Shown: piece by piece, positions 50,042 to 60,900 of the stretch | How positions within the stretch are numbered: the first letter of the stretch is position 1 | Layout of the letters: each line of letters opens with the position of its first letter | Source of the DNA: Burkholderiaceae bacterium | GTDB taxonomy: Bacteria > Pseudomonadota > Gammaproteobacteria > Burkholderiales > Burkholderiaceae_C | Direction of reading: 5' to 3' | Assembly (NCBI GenBank): GCA_026125795.1 | Contig: JAHCKM010000002.1 | Span: 1,550,001 to 1,614,000 of the forward strand | DNA: 64,000 nucleotides | The notes under the pieces: model-generated | What the model was told of the DNA's origin: nothing | Seen by the model: only the letters and a program-made list of their open reading frames with translations | The model's database searches: none | Made by a program: the position numbers and the translations under genes

Positions 50042-50982
50042 GCCCGAAGGAATGGACGCCCACCGATCTCGCCGCGCTGTCGGTCGAGACGGCGACCGTC
50101 GTGCCGCAGTCGTCGGCGTGGTCACGCGTGCGCGCCAGCTGGTCGGTGCGCATCGGCGGCGTCGTGCTCGTCTTGTTGGTGGCCATCGCGCTGCTCGCGC
50201 CGTGGCTCGGCACCGTGGACCCTTCGCTGTTCGATCCGGCCAGCCGCGATCTCCTGCCCGGCCAACAAGGCGAGATCACAACGCTGGAGGGTGCGACGCT
50301 GCAGCACACCTTCTGGATGGGCAGCGACAGCTTCGGCCGCGACATCTACAGCCGCGTGATCTACGGCACCCAGGTGTCGCTGGTGGTGGGTGTGGCCACC
50401 GCGCTGCTCGCGCTGGCCTTCGGCATCGTGCTCGGCTTGTGCGCCGGGTATCTGCGCTGGCTCGACGGGCCGCTGATGCGCGTGATGGACGGCGTGATGG
50501 CGATCCCGGCGATCCTGATCGCCATCGCGCTGGTGGCGATGTGGAAGGGCAGCCTGCTGACGGTGGTGGTGGCGATCGCGGTGCCGGAGATCCCGCGCGT
50601 CACGCGGCTGGTGCGCTCGCTGGTGCTGTCGATCCGCGAGGAGCCCTACGTCGAGGCGGCGATCTCGCTCGGCACGCCCACCTGGCTGATCATGGTGCGC
50701 CACATCCTGCCCAACTGTGTGGCGCCGCTGGTGGTGCAGGGCACATTCATCTGCGCGTCAGGCATCCTGGTGGAGGCCATCCTGTCGTTCCTCGGCGTGG
50801 GCCTGCCGCCCGACATTCCCACCTGGGGCAACGTGATGGCCGAAGGCCGCGCGCAGTTCAACCAGTACCCGCACAACATCTTCTTTCCCGGCGTGTTCCT
50901 CGCGGTGACGGTGCTGGCGGTCAACATCCTCGGTGACGGCTTGCGCGACACGCTGGATCCCAAGATGGCCAAGCGCGTATGA
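50038..50982 (+). CDS. Peptide-type ABC transporter permease (DppC-like)
   Basis: The 314 residues have six membrane segments after a hydrophilic N-terminus (1-45). HTFWMGSDSFGRDIYSRVIY and the EAA loop (EPYVEAAISLGTPTWLIMVRH) are typical of DppC/OppC. It pairs with the DppB-like permease. A Leu/Val-rich helix near 50-70 and a large periplasmic loop follow the family plan. Confidence 0.94.
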   Translation: MSPKEWTPTDLAALSVETATVVPQSSAWSRVRASWSVRIGGVVLVLLVAIALLAPWLGTVDPSLFDPASRDLLPGQQGEITTLEGATLQHTFWMGSDSFGRDIYSRVIYGTQVSLVVGVATALLALAFGIVLGLCAGYLRWLDGPLMRVMDGVMAIPAILIAIALVAMWKGSLLTVVVAIAVPEIPRVTRLVRSLVLSIREEPYVEAAISLGTPTWLIMVRHILPNCVAPLVVQGTFICASGILVEAILSFLGVGLPPDIPTWGNVMAEGRAQFNQYPHNIFFPGVFLAVTVLAVNILGDGLRDTLDPKMAKRV

Positions 50983-51072
50983 CGCCCCCCCCGAAGCGAC
51001 CTAGCGGTCGCCTCCCCCCAGGGGGCGCCGCCAGCGGCCCGGCAGAGCCGGATCCGCGGCGTCCGCTTGGCT
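50983..51072 (+). repeat. Intergenic repeat copy E, before the ATPase gene
   Basis: GCCTCCCCCCAGGGGGCGCC is the same C-run/G-run core as in copies A, C and D, preceded by CCGAAGCGACCTAGCGGTCG (resembling copy B) and followed by a GGCCCGGCAGAGCCGG segment. It fills the gap between the second permease and the ATPase gene. Confidence 0.6.
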
Positions 51073-51088
51073 GGTACCGAGGTACTCC

Positions 51089-52714
51089 ATGAATGCCGCG
51101 GTATCGAACGTTCTGGAGGTGCGCCACCTCACGATCGCATTGCCACCCGGTGGCGAGCGTGCAACGGCGGTGCAGAACGTCTCGTTCAGCGTGGGCCGCG
51201 GCGAGATCGTGTGCCTGGTCGGCGAGTCGGGCTCCGGCAAATCGGTGATCGCGCACAGCGTGATGGGCCTGCTGCCGCAGGCCTTGCCGGTGCGCAGCGG
51301 GCAGATCCTGCTGCAGGGCGAAGACATCACGCACGCCGGCGCCGCACGGCTGCGCGAGTTGCGCGCCACGCGCATGAGCATGATCTTCCAGGAGCCGATG
51401 ACGGCGCTGAACCCGGTGATGACCTGCGGCGACCAGATCGACGAGGTGCTGCGCGAGCACACCAAAGCGTCGGCCGCCGAGCGGCGCGACAAGGTGCTGG
51501 CCATCGTGCGCGAGGTGCTGTTGCCGGAGCCCGAGCGCATCGTCGCCAGCTATCCGCACCAGCTTTCCGGCGGCCAGCGCCAGCGCATCATGATCGCGAT
51601 GGCGCTGGTACTAGAGCCGGTGCTGCTGATCGCCGACGAGCCCACCACCGCGCTCGACGTGACCACGCAGGCGCAGATCCTCAAGCTGGTGCTGCAGCTG
51701 CAGGCGCAACACGGCACCGGCGTGTTGTTCATCACGCACGACTTCGGCGTCGTGGCCGAGCTGGCACACCGCGTGGCGGTGCTGCGCCTGGGCGATCTGG
51801 TCGAAGTCGGCAACAAGCACGAGGTGCTGCAGCAGCCGCGTCACGAATACACGCGCATGTTGATCGGCGCGGTTCCGACGTTGAAGACTCAAGCGCGCGC
51901 GGTCAATGCGTCGGCGCCGGTCGTGCTTCGCACCCAGCGCCTGGCCAAGACCTACTTCGGTGGGGGCTGGTTCGGCAAGCGGCGCAGCGTGCACGCCGCG
52001 CAGGACGTCAATCTCGAGATCCGGCGCGGCCAGACGCTGGGCATCGTCGGCGAATCGGGCTCCGGCAAGAGCACGGTGGCGCGCTGCATCGTGCGGCTGG
52101 TCGACCCCACCGGCGGCCAGGTGCTGCTCGGCCACGACGACATCGCGATGATGCCCAGCCACCGGCTGCGGCCGCTGCGCAAGCGCGTGCAGATCGTGTT
52201 CCAGGATCCGTACCGCTCGCTCAATCCGCGCCGCACGGTGGGCGATGCGCTGGTCGAGGGGCCGGTCAACTACGGGCTGTCGCGCAACGAGGCGCTGGAG
52301 CGCGCGAAGAAGCTGCTGGCGATGGTGCGCATGGACTCCGGCAGCATGGAGCGCTATCCGCACCAGTTCTCCGGCGGACAGCGCCAGCGGCTGTGCATCG
52401 CGCGCGCGCTGATGATGGAGCCCGAGCTGCTGATTGCCGACGAAGCGGTGTCGGCGCTCGACGTGTCGGTGCAGGCCCAGGTGCTGAAGCTGCTGGAGGA
52501 GATTCGCGAACGGCTGAACCTGGCAATGCTGTTCATCACGCACGACCTGCGCGTGGCGTCGCAGGTGTGTGATCAGCTGGCGGTGATGTCACAAGGCAAG
52601 GTGGTGGAGTACGGCCCGGCGCACCAGGTGTTCGGCGCGCCGCAGCACGAGTACACACGCGCTTTGTTCGCGGCCGCGCCGGGGCGCGACTTCGCGTTCG
52701 GCGAAGTCGCCTGA
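51089..52714 (+). CDS. Fused double ATPase of a peptide-type ABC transporter (DppD-DppF fusion)
   Basis: The 541 residues hold two complete nucleotide-binding domains. Domain 1 (about 5-265) has Walker A GESGSGKSVIA, signature LSGGQRQRI and Walker B ADEPTTALD; domain 2 (about 275-535) has GESGSGKSTVAR, FSGGQRQRL and ADEAVSALD. Both are complete, and a single chain serves the two permeases, as in GsiA/YejF-type systems. It closes the set of four transporter genes; the M81 gene is convergent, 10 bases on. Confidence 0.95.
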   Translation: MNAAVSNVLEVRHLTIALPPGGERATAVQNVSFSVGRGEIVCLVGESGSGKSVIAHSVMGLLPQALPVRSGQILLQGEDITHAGAARLRELRATRMSMIFQEPMTALNPVMTCGDQIDEVLREHTKASAAERRDKVLAIVREVLLPEPERIVASYPHQLSGGQRQRIMIAMALVLEPVLLIADEPTTALDVTTQAQILKLVLQLQAQHGTGVLFITHDFGVVAELAHRVAVLRLGDLVEVGNKHEVLQQPRHEYTRMLIGAVPTLKTQARAVNASAPVVLRTQRLAKTYFGGGWFGKRRSVHAAQDVNLEIRRGQTLGIVGESGSGKSTVARCIVRLVDPTGGQVLLGHDDIAMMPSHRLRPLRKRVQIVFQDPYRSLNPRRTVGDALVEGPVNYGLSRNEALERAKKLLAMVRMDSGSMERYPHQFSGGQRQRLCIARALMMEPELLIADEAVSALDVSVQAQVLKLLEEIRERLNLAMLFITHDLRVASQVCDQLAVMSQGKVVEYGPAHQVFGAPQHEYTRALFAAAPGRDFAFGEVA

Positions 52715-52724
52715 CGCCGGGGCG

Positions 52725-54215
52725 TCACATCGCGTCGACAGGGTAGATCGGCCGCCGCACGTTCTTGAACGCCAGCGTCGCGTAGTCCGACGTGCAGACG
52801 CCGGTGCCGGCGCACTCCACCACCGCGTGCGCCAGCGAACTCAGCCCGGCGCGCCAGTGGATGCGGCTCTTGAGCATCACGAAGCGCTGCCGCTGCGGCG
52901 CGATGCCCACGGCGGTGAAGGCGGCGAGGTCATGCGGTTCCACGTGGTTGGAGATGACGACGATCCTGACATTGCCGGTGTCGAGCACGGCCGTGGGGCC
53001 CATGTCGTTCAGCTCGCCGCGCGCCATCGGCCCGTAGTTCTTGTACTGCCCGTCGCAGATCAGCCGCACGGTGCCGCTGACCGCGCGCGGCTCGCCTTTC
53101 AACCCGATCGCCGGCATGTCGAGCTTGCCGCCGAGCGACAGCGTGACCCGGTTGCCGACGCCGGCTGCGATCATCTGCTGCACCGCCTGCGGGTCGAAGA
53201 CCGCGAACGCGGCCACGTCCTCGAGGCCGGCGTCGAGGATGGCGCCCAGCACCGTCATCGTGTCCATGGTGCCGCCCGAGGCGCAGTTGTCGCTGTGGTC
53301 CAGCAGCACCACAGGGCCGCTGCCCGGCGGCTTGGCCGCGGCGATGGCCCTGGCCTGGGCGATCGAATCGGCCAGCGGAGTCACCTCGTAGACGAACTTC
53401 GCGCGCTGCGACCACGCCATCTCCAGCAGCTCATCGGCGAAGCGGCGCGCCAGCGCGGGATCGTTGTCGGTCACCACCACCGCCGACAGGCCGGCGTACT
53501 CGATGTCGGCGTTCGGAAAGCCGACGAACACGGTGGCGCACAACGCGCCCTGTGCTTCCATCTCCTTGCAGCGCGCCTGCAGCTCGCGGTTGGGCGAATC
53601 GTCGCTGCCCTGGCGCATCACGTGCGGCAGCATCGGCTGGCGCCCCCAGGCCATGGTCGGTCGAGCCCTGCCTTGCAGCTGGGCGAGCAACGCGCGACCG
53701 GCGCGTTGTCCGGTCTCCAACATGTCAACGTGCGGATAGGTCTGGTAGCCGGCGATCACCTGCACCTTCTGCGCAAAGGCGTCGTACAGGTTGGTGTGCA
53801 TGTCCATCGCCGCGGCGATCGGCACCTGGGGCGCGACGGCGCGGATGCGGCGCAGCAACTCGCCTTCGCCGTCTTCGTGGCTTTGCGTCACCATCGCACC
53901 GTGCAGGTCGAGCAGCACGCCGTCGCAGCCTTGCGCCACCGCGTCGCAAATGCGCTGCGCGATGTGGTCGAACGCGCGGTCTTCCACCGGACCGCTCGGC
54001 CAGGCGCTGGCCGCAATGGGCACGACGATGTCGGCTCCGGCGCTCTCGGCCAGCTCGATGAAGGCGCCGAGCGCCGAGCCCGTGCCGCGGTAGGCGCGAA
54101 CCGCCGCATCACCCTCCGGCGGCGTGTCGCTGCCGTGCGCAAAACGTGCCAACGGCGTGGGCACCGGCGAGTAGGTATTGGTCTCGTGCTTCATCTGCGC
54201 GATCACCAGTCTCAT
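52725..54215 (-). CDS. M81-family metallopeptidase (MlrC-like)
   Basis: The 496 residues match the MlrC/microcystinase C family. The N-terminus MRLVIAQMKHETNTYSPV, LLDLHGAMVTQSHEDGEGEL, AAMDMHTNLYDAF and TYPHVDMLETG carry the Asp and His residues that bind zinc. A second domain has LLDHSDNCASGGTMDTMTVL. Members act on peptide or amide bonds of small substrates; the substrate here is unknown. It is convergent with the ABC ATPase and divergent from the amidase. The ATG at 54215 gives the family N-terminus. Confidence 0.92.
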   Translation of the reverse strand: MRLVIAQMKHETNTYSPVPTPLARFAHGSDTPPEGDAAVRAYRGTGSALGAFIELAESAGADIVVPIAASAWPSGPVEDRAFDHIAQRICDAVAQGCDGVLLDLHGAMVTQSHEDGEGELLRRIRAVAPQVPIAAAMDMHTNLYDAFAQKVQVIAGYQTYPHVDMLETGQRAGRALLAQLQGRARPTMAWGRQPMLPHVMRQGSDDSPNRELQARCKEMEAQGALCATVFVGFPNADIEYAGLSAVVVTDNDPALARRFADELLEMAWSQRAKFVYEVTPLADSIAQARAIAAAKPPGSGPVVLLDHSDNCASGGTMDTMTVLGAILDAGLEDVAAFAVFDPQAVQQMIAAGVGNRVTLSLGGKLDMPAIGLKGEPRAVSGTVRLICDGQYKNYGPMARGELNDMGPTAVLDTGNVRIVVISNHVEPHDLAAFTAVGIAPQRQRFVMLKSRIHWRAGLSSLAHAVVECAGTGVCTSDYATLAFKNVRRPIYPVDAM

Positions 54216-54252
54216 GCGTGCGCTCCTGCAGCTGCTCGGGGGTTGTTGCATG

Positions 54253-55746
54253 ATGCCGCAGATCGCCGATCCGGATCCGGACATGAACGAACTGGCTTTC
54301 CTCCCGGCCCATGAACTCGCCCGGCGCATCCGCCGCAAGGGCGTGTCGGCGCTCGAGCTGCTCGAGCTGTACCTGGCGCGCATCGAACGGCTCGATCGCG
54401 CGATACGCGCCGTGCCCGTGCTCGACGCCGAACGCGCGCTCGAACGCGCCCGCCAGGCCGATGCGGCGCTGGCTCACGGCGAGCCATGGGGCCCGCTGCA
54501 CGGCGTGCCCATGACGGTGAAGGAGTCCTTCAATGTCGCCGGACTCCCCACGACTTGGGGCTACGAGTCGCTGCGCGACAACCGGCCCGAGCGCGACGCG
54601 CTCACCGTGGCGCGGCTGAAGGATGCCGGCGCGGTCATCCTCGGCAAGACCAACGTGCCGGTGTACCTGGCCGACTGGCAGACCTTCAATCCCGTGTACG
54701 GAACCACCTGCAACCCGTGGGACCTGGCGCGCACGCCGGGCGGCTCGTCCGGCGGCTCGGCTGCCGCGCTGGCAGCGGGCCTGAGCGCGCTGGAGCTCGG
54801 CAGCGACATCGGCGCGTCGATCCGCAACCCCGCCCACTACTGCGGCGTGTACGGCCACAAGCCGACCTGGGGCGTGGTCTCGCTCGAGGGGCAGCAGATG
54901 CGGCCGGTGCCGTGCATCGACCACACCGACATCGGCGTGGCCGGTCCGCTGGCGCGCAGCGCATTCGACCTGGAGATCGCGCTCGACGTGCTGGCGTCGC
55001 CGCTCAGCGCCATGACGCCGCTGGGACGTGTGCCGATGGCCTGGCGCACACGCGGCACCGCACCGCGTCGTTGCCGCGTGGCGGTGTTGTTAGACGATGC
55101 CCTCGCCGAGGTCGACGCCAGCGTGCAGCAGGCCCTGCGCGACCTGGTGGCTTTCCTGCGAGCGCAGGGGGTCGTGGTTCGCGAGCAGGCGCGCCCGGTC
55201 GACAGCCGGGAGACGCACCACACCTATATCCATCTGCTGCGCGCGTCAACCGGTGCGGCGATCAATGAAGCGGGTTACGCGCAGGCTTTCGAGCGCGCCA
55301 AGGGCTACACGGCCGACGACGCGAGTTATGCCGCCTGGCACCACCGCGGCATGACGTTGAGCCATCGCGACTGGGTTCGGATCGATCAGGTGCGCGCCAA
55401 GCTGCGCCGACAGTGGGATGTGTTCTTCGAGCAGTACGACTTTCTGATCTGCCCGACGGCCACGACACCGGCGTTCGAGCGCAACGAGCGTGGCGAGCGT
55501 TGGGAACGTCTGATTCCGGTCAACGGCAGACCGCAGCCGACCACCGACGCGCTGTTCTGGGCCGGCTATCCCGGTGTCGTGGGGCTGCCCGCCACCGCGG
55601 TGCCGCTCGGCCTGAGCCCGCAAGGCCTGCCGATCGGCGCGCAGATCGTCGCGCCGGCCTTCGGCGACCTCGACGGTCTGCGCTTCGCCCAGTGGTTGGA
55701 GCGCGAGTACCGCGCCTTCGTGCCGCCGCCGATGGCCGCCGACTGA
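54253..55746 (+). CDS. Amidase-signature family amidase
   Basis: Hydrolyses amides through a Ser-cisSer-Lys triad. The 497 residues (from ATG 54253) have the catalytic Lys in MTVKESFNVAG, the glycine/serine loop RTPGGSSGGSAAALAAG and the nucleophile in LGSDIGASIRNPAHYCG. ATG 54283 (MNELAFLPAHELARRI) would give an equally family-like N-terminus and is a fair alternative; GGGGG lies upstream of 54253. Divergent from the M81 gene with a 37-base gap, so the two may share control. Substrate unknown. Confidence 0.93.
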   Translation: MPQIADPDPDMNELAFLPAHELARRIRRKGVSALELLELYLARIERLDRAIRAVPVLDAERALERARQADAALAHGEPWGPLHGVPMTVKESFNVAGLPTTWGYESLRDNRPERDALTVARLKDAGAVILGKTNVPVYLADWQTFNPVYGTTCNPWDLARTPGGSSGGSAAALAAGLSALELGSDIGASIRNPAHYCGVYGHKPTWGVVSLEGQQMRPVPCIDHTDIGVAGPLARSAFDLEIALDVLASPLSAMTPLGRVPMAWRTRGTAPRRCRVAVLLDDALAEVDASVQQALRDLVAFLRAQGVVVREQARPVDSRETHHTYIHLLRASTGAAINEAGYAQAFERAKGYTADDASYAAWHHRGMTLSHRDWVRIDQVRAKLRRQWDVFFEQYDFLICPTATTPAFERNERGERWERLIPVNGRPQPTTDALFWAGYPGVVGLPATAVPLGLSPQGLPIGAQIVAPAFGDLDGLRFAQWLEREYRAFVPPPMAAD

Positions 55747-55755
55747 AGCCCGAGC

Positions 55756-57120
55756 TCAGGCCGGCACGCTGGGCAGGCCCGCCAGTGCCATCGCCAACTC
55801 GGCCTCGTCGTAGTCCTGGTCGACCAGCTTGTCCGCAAAGTAGGCCTGGTAGGCGCTCATGTCGAAGTGGCCGTGGCCGCACAGGTTGAACAGGATCGTG
55901 CGCGACTTGCCTTCGGCCTTGCAGCGCAGCGCCTCGTCGATCGCACCCTTCACCGCGTGGTTGGCCTCCGGCGCCGGCACGATGCCTTCAGCCCGCGCGA
56001 ACTGCACGCCGGCGTCGAACACCGTCTTCTGTTGGTAGGCCTTGGCCTCGATGAGGTCGAGCTCGAGCAGGTGCGACACCAGCGGCGCCATGCCGTGGTA
56101 GCGCAGGCCGCCGGCATGAAAGCCCGGCGGCGTGAAGGTGGAGCCCAGCGTGTGCATCTTGACCAGCGGCGTCATGTGCGCGGTGTCGCCAAAGTCATAG
56201 GCGTACTTGCCGCGTGTCAGCGACGGGCAGGCCGCCGGCTCCACCGCCACGATGCGGCGCTTCTTGCCCCCGCGCAGCTGTGCACCGATGAAGGGGAACG
56301 CGATGCCGGCAAAGTTGCTGCCGCCGCCGGTGCAGCCGACGATGACGTCGGGGTCGTCACCGGCCATCTCCAGCTGCAGCATCGCCTCCTGGCCGATGAT
56401 GGTCTGGTGCATCAGCACGTGGTTCAGCACTGAGCCGAGCGAATACTTCACGTCGTCGTGTGTCGCGGCCACCTCCACCGCCTCCGAAATCGCGATGCCC
56501 AGCGAGCCGGGATGGTCAGGCCGCTGCGCAAGGATGGCGCGGCCGGCGTTGGTTTCGTTGGAGGGCGAGGCGATGCAGCGCGCGCCATAGGTTTCCATCA
56601 GCGCGCGGCGGTACGGCTTCTGGTCGTACGACACGCGCACCTGGAACACCGTGACGTCGATGCCGAACAGCGAGCCGGCGAACGCCAGCGACGAGCCCCA
56701 CTGGCCGGCGCCGGTTTCGGTGGTGAGCTTCTTGATGCCGGCCTGCGCGTTGTACCAGGCCTGCGGCACGGCGGTGTTCGGCTTGTGCGAGCCGGCCGGC
56801 GACACGCCCTCGTACTTGTAGTAGATCTTGGCCGGCGTGCCGAGCGCCTTCTCCAGGCGGTGCGCACGGTACAGCGGCGACGGCCGCCACAGGCGGAATA
56901 CCTCGCGCACCGGCTCCGGGATCTCGATCTCGCGCTCGGTGGAGACCTCCTGCGCGATCAGCGCAATCGGGAACAGCGGCGCCAGATCGTCCGGGCCCAC
57001 CGGCTGTTGCGTGCCCGGGTGCAGCACGGGTGGCGGCGGCTTGGGCAGATCGGCCGCAATGTTGTACCAGTGGCGCGGCATCTTGCTCTCGTCGAGCACG
57101 AACTTGGTAGGCTGACTCAT
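55756..57120 (-). CDS. TrpB-like PLP enzyme (TrpB2 type)
   Basis: Relative of the tryptophan synthase beta subunit. The 454 residues are longer than TrpB1 (about 400). PLP-binding Lys113 lies in AGSHKPNTA; the phosphate-binding loop is [12 protein letters not shown], and [15 protein letters not shown] is the conserved catalytic stretch. Known TrpB2 enzymes make Trp from indole and serine, and some use O-phosphoserine. No trpA or trpF is nearby, so it is not the canonical tryptophan operon gene. serB lies just upstream. The ATG at 57120 follows GGAGA. Confidence 0.92.
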   Translation of the reverse strand: MSQPTKFVLDESKMPRHWYNIAADLPKPPPPVLHPGTQQPVGPDDLAPLFPIALIAQEVSTEREIEIPEPVREVFRLWRPSPLYRAHRLEKALGTPAKIYYKYEGVSPAGSHKPNTAVPQAWYNAQAGIKKLTTETGAGQWGSSLAFAGSLFGIDVTVFQVRVSYDQKPYRRALMETYGARCIASPSNETNAGRAILAQRPDHPGSLGIAISEAVEVAATHDDVKYSLGSVLNHVLMHQTIIGQEAMLQLEMAGDDPDVIVGCTGGGSNFAGIAFPFIGAQLRGGKKRRIVAVEPAACPSLTRGKYAYDFGDTAHMTPLVKMHTLGSTFTPPGFHAGGLRYHGMAPLVSHLLELDLIEAKAYQQKTVFDAGVQFARAEGIVPAPEANHAVKGAIDEALRCKAEGKSRTILFNLCGHGHFDMSAYQAYFADKLVDQDYDEAELAMALAGLPSVPA

Positions 57121-57149
57121 CGCGGTCTCCGGTGGGCAGGGCAGCCGCC

Positions 57150-57177
57150 ATCGTAGGCGCGGCGCGCCGGCGTGCAA
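57150..57177 (-). promoter_or_regulatory. Candidate promoter for trpB2
   Basis: On the minus strand TTGCAC (57172-57177) and TACGAT (57150-57155) with 16 bases between them, in the serB-trpB2 gap. It would let trpB2 be transcribed separately from serB. Confidence 0.4.
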
Positions 57178-57213
57178 GGCGGAAACGCCCTGGGTTTGAC
57201 CTGACCGGGCGTG

Positions 57214-57927
57214 TCAGGCGCGCAGCACCTCGAGCGCGCGCTCCATGCCGCCGCGCTCGATCGAGATCGCGGCTTTCTCGCGCACCGCGAGCTTGCCGTG
57301 GAATGCGATCGAAAGTCCCGCCGCGCTCATCATCGGCAGGTCGTTGGCGCCGTCGCCGACCGCGATCGCCTGGGCCGTCGTGATGCCCATCAGCTCGCAC
57401 ACCTCGAGCAGCACACGGCGCTTCTCGGCGCCGTCGCAGATGTCGCCCCACGGGTGGTCGAACAAGGTGCCGGTGAGCCGGCCCTGCGACGTGCCGAGCG
57501 TGTTGGCGCGCGCGAAGTCGAGCTGCAGGCGACGGCGCACCCGTTCGCTGAAGAAGTCGAAGCCGCCGGACACGAGCAGCGTCTTCAGGCCGGCGCGCTG
57601 GCAAGCCTGCACGAACGTCTCGACGCCGCCGTTGAGCCGCAGCCGCTCGTCGTACACGCGCTGCAGCGCGCTTTCCGGCACGCCGGCCAACATCGCCACG
57701 CGGCGGCGCAGGCTGTCCTTGTAGTCGGCGATCTCGCCGCGCATCGCTGCCTCGGTGATCGCCGCCACATCGGCCTTGCGGCCGACCACGTCGGCGATCT
57801 CGTCGACGCACTCGATGTTGATCAGCGTCGAATCCATGTCGAACGCGATCAGCTTGAAGTCGCCAAGCGCCAGCGGTGGCGTGATGCCGCGCACGAACAG
57901 GCCGGGCGCGAACTCGATGGCGGTCAT
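57214..57927 (-). CDS. serB: Phosphoserine phosphatase
   Basis: Last step of serine synthesis, O-phospho-L-serine to serine. The 237 residues form a HAD-fold phosphatase: nucleophile Asp30 and acid Asp32 in FDMDSTLIN, motif II in LLVSGGFDFFSERV, motif III Lys in EKRRVLLE and the acidic pair in VGDGANDLPMM. It lacks the N-terminal ACT-like domain of E. coli SerB and keeps only a short extension. Ends 10 bases before mfd's 3' end on the same strand, so it lies downstream of mfd. Confidence 0.96.
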   Translation of the reverse strand: MTAIEFAPGLFVRGITPPLALGDFKLIAFDMDSTLINIECVDEIADVVGRKADVAAITEAAMRGEIADYKDSLRRRVAMLAGVPESALQRVYDERLRLNGGVETFVQACQRAGLKTLLVSGGFDFFSERVRRRLQLDFARANTLGTSQGRLTGTLFDHPWGDICDGAEKRRVLLEVCELMGITTAQAIAVGDGANDLPMMSAAGLSIAFHGKLAVREKAAISIERGGMERALEVLRA

Positions 57928-57937
57928 GGCGGTGAGC

Positions 57938-60900
57938 TCATGCCGCGATCGTGGCCTGCGGCACGCCGAGCGAGCGCAGCACGTCGCGCACGAACTGCGC
58001 GCGCTCGCGCGGCTCGGTGAGCTCGCGCTCGATGCGCAGGCGGTCGTTGCCGGCCAGCCTGATGTGGCGGTTGCGCTGCACCAGCTCGATGATGCGCTGC
58101 GCGTCGAACGGCGGATTGGGCTTGAACGTGATGCTTATCGCCTTCGGGCTGGCATCGACCTTGAGCACGCCGTAGCCCTTGGCCAGCACGCGCAGCCGGT
58201 GCGTGTCGAACAGCACCTGGCCTTGCGGCGGCAGCTTGCCGAAACGATCGGTGATCTCCTCGAGCAGCGTGTCGAGCTGCTCGGCCCTCTCGGCCATCGC
58301 CAGACGCTTGTAGAGGTTCAAACGTGCGTGCACGTCGCCGCAGTACGCCTCGGGCAGCAGTGCCGGCGCGTGCAGGTTGATCTCGGTGGTGGCGGCCAGC
58401 GGCGACAGCAGGTCGGGCTCGCGGCCGGCCTTGAGCGCTCGCACCGCGGCGGCCAGCATGTCGTTGTAGAGCTGGAAGCCCACCTCCTGCATGTTGCCGC
58501 TCTGGTTCTCGCCCAGCATCTCGCCGGCGCCGCGGATCTCCAGGTCGTGCATCGCCAGGTAGAAGCCCGAGCCCAGCTCCTCCATGCTCTGGATCGCGTC
58601 GAGCCGCGCCTGCGCCTGCTTGGTGAGCGAGCGCGTGTCGGGCACCATCAGGTAGGCATAGGCCTGGTGGTGCGACCGGCCGACGCGGCCGCGCAGCTGG
58701 TGCAACTGGGCCAGACCGAACTTGTCGGCGCGGCTGATCACGATGGTGTTGGCGCTCGCCACGTCGATGCCGGTCTCGATGATGGTCGAGCACAAGAGCA
58801 GGTTGTAGCGCTGCGCCACGAAGTCGCGCATCACCTGCTCGAGCTCGCGCTCGGGCATCTGGCCGTGCGCCACCGCGATGCGTGCCTCGGGCACCAGCTC
58901 TTCCAGGTGCTTGCGGCGCTGCTGGATCGACTCGACCTCGTTGTGCAGGAAGTACACCTGGCCGCCGCGCTTCAACTCGCGCAGCACCGCCTCGCGAATG
59001 ATGCTGTTGCCCTCGTCGCGCACGAAGGTCTTGATGGCCAGGCGGCGCTGCGGCGCGGTGGCGATCACGCTCAGGTCGCGCAGACCCTCGAGCGCCATGC
59101 CCAAGGTGCGCGGGATCGGCGTGGCGGTGAGCGTGAGCACGTCCACCTCCGAGCGCATCGCCTTGATCGCCTCCTTGTGGCGCACGCCGAAGCGATGCTC
59201 CTCGTCGATTACCAGCAGGCCGAGGCGCTTGAACTGCACGTCCTTGCTGAGCAGCTTGTGCGTGCCGACGACGATGTCGATGCTGCCGTCGGCCAGCCCG
59301 GCCAGCGCCGCGGCCGTTTCCTTGCCGGTGCGGAAGCGCGACAGCTCGGCCACCTTGACCGGCCACTTGCCGAAGCGGTCGCCGATGGTCTGGAAGTGCT
59401 GCTCGGCCAGCAGCGTGGTCGGCGCCAGCAGCGCCACCTGTTTGCCGCCCAGCACGGCGATGAACGCGGCACGCAGTGCCACCTCGGTCTTGCCGAAGCC
59501 GACGTCGCCGCACACCAGGCGGTCCATCGGCTTGGGGCTGACCATGTCCTGGATCACGGCGTGGATCGCGGCACGCTGGTCGGGCGTCTCCTCGAAACCG
59601 AAGCCGGCGGCGAACGCCTCGTAGTCATGTGCCGAGAAGCGGTGCGCATGGCCTTCGCGTGCGGCGCGGCGCGCGTAGAGGTTGAGCAGCTCGGCGGCGG
59701 TGTCGCGCACTTGCTCTGCGGCCCTGCGCTTGGCTTTGTCCCATTGGCCCGAGCCGAGCTTGTGCAGCGGCGCTTCAGAGGCATCGACGCCGGTGTAGCG
59801 GCTGATCAGGTGCAGCTGAGCGACCGGCACGTAAAGCGTGGCGTCATCGGCATAGCCCAGGTGCAGGAATTCGCTGCTGCCTTCGCCGCCCAGATCGAGG
59901 TTGATCAGCCCGCGGTAGCGGCCGATGCCGTGGTTGACGTGCACCACCGGATCGCCCACCTGCAGCTCCGACAGGTCCTTGATCAACGCCTCGACGTCGC
60001 TCACGGCCTCCTGGCGGCGCCGGCGCCGCAACGCCGGCGTGGCGGCGAACAGCTCGGTTTCGGTGATGAAAGTGATCGTCGGCAGGTTCTCGCGCTTCCA
60101 GACGAAGCCGCGTGCCAACGGGGCCGCGGCGATTGCGACGCCTTCTTCGCTGCCTTCGAACGCGGCCAAGGTGGCGACGCTCGGCACGTGGATGTGGTGG
60201 TCGCGCAGCAGCTCCACCAGGCTCTCGCGCCGGCCTTCGCTCTCGCCGATCAACAGCACGCGCGTGGTCTGGGAATCGATGAGCCCGCCCAGCGCGGCCA
60301 GCGGTTCCTGCGAGCCGCGCTCGACGCTGACGTCGGGCGCCGGCGCGGCCCACGGATGCGCCGCCGCCGCGTCGTGGCCCGATGGAGGGCGCAAGGCCAG
60401 CGTGGCATGTGGCGCCGTGGCCGCGAAGAACTCGTCGGCGCGCAGGAAGATCGCCTCGGGCGGCAGGATCGGCCGCTCGGGATCGTGCTGCAGGAAGCGA
60501 TGGCGTTCGCGTGTGTCGCTCCAGAAGCGGTTGATTGCGGCGTCGAGGTCGCCGTGCAGCACCAGCGAGGCCTGCGGCCCGAGGTAGTCGAAGATCGTCG
60601 CCGTCGCGTCGAAGAACAGCGGCAGGTAGTACTCGATGCCGGCGCCGGCGATGCCTTGCGCGATGTCCTTGTAGATGCTCGAGCGCGTGGGGTCGCCTTC
60701 GAGCCGCTCGCGCCAGCGCGAGCGAAATCCGGCGCGTGCCGTTTCGTCCAGCGCAAACTCGCGCCCCGGCAGCAAACGCACCTCGGGCACCGGGTAGAGG
60801 CTGCGCTGCGTGTCGGGATCGAAGGTGCGGATCGAATCGACCTGGTCGTCGAACAGGTCCACGCGGTAGGGCACCGGAGACCCCATCGGGTAAAGGTCGA

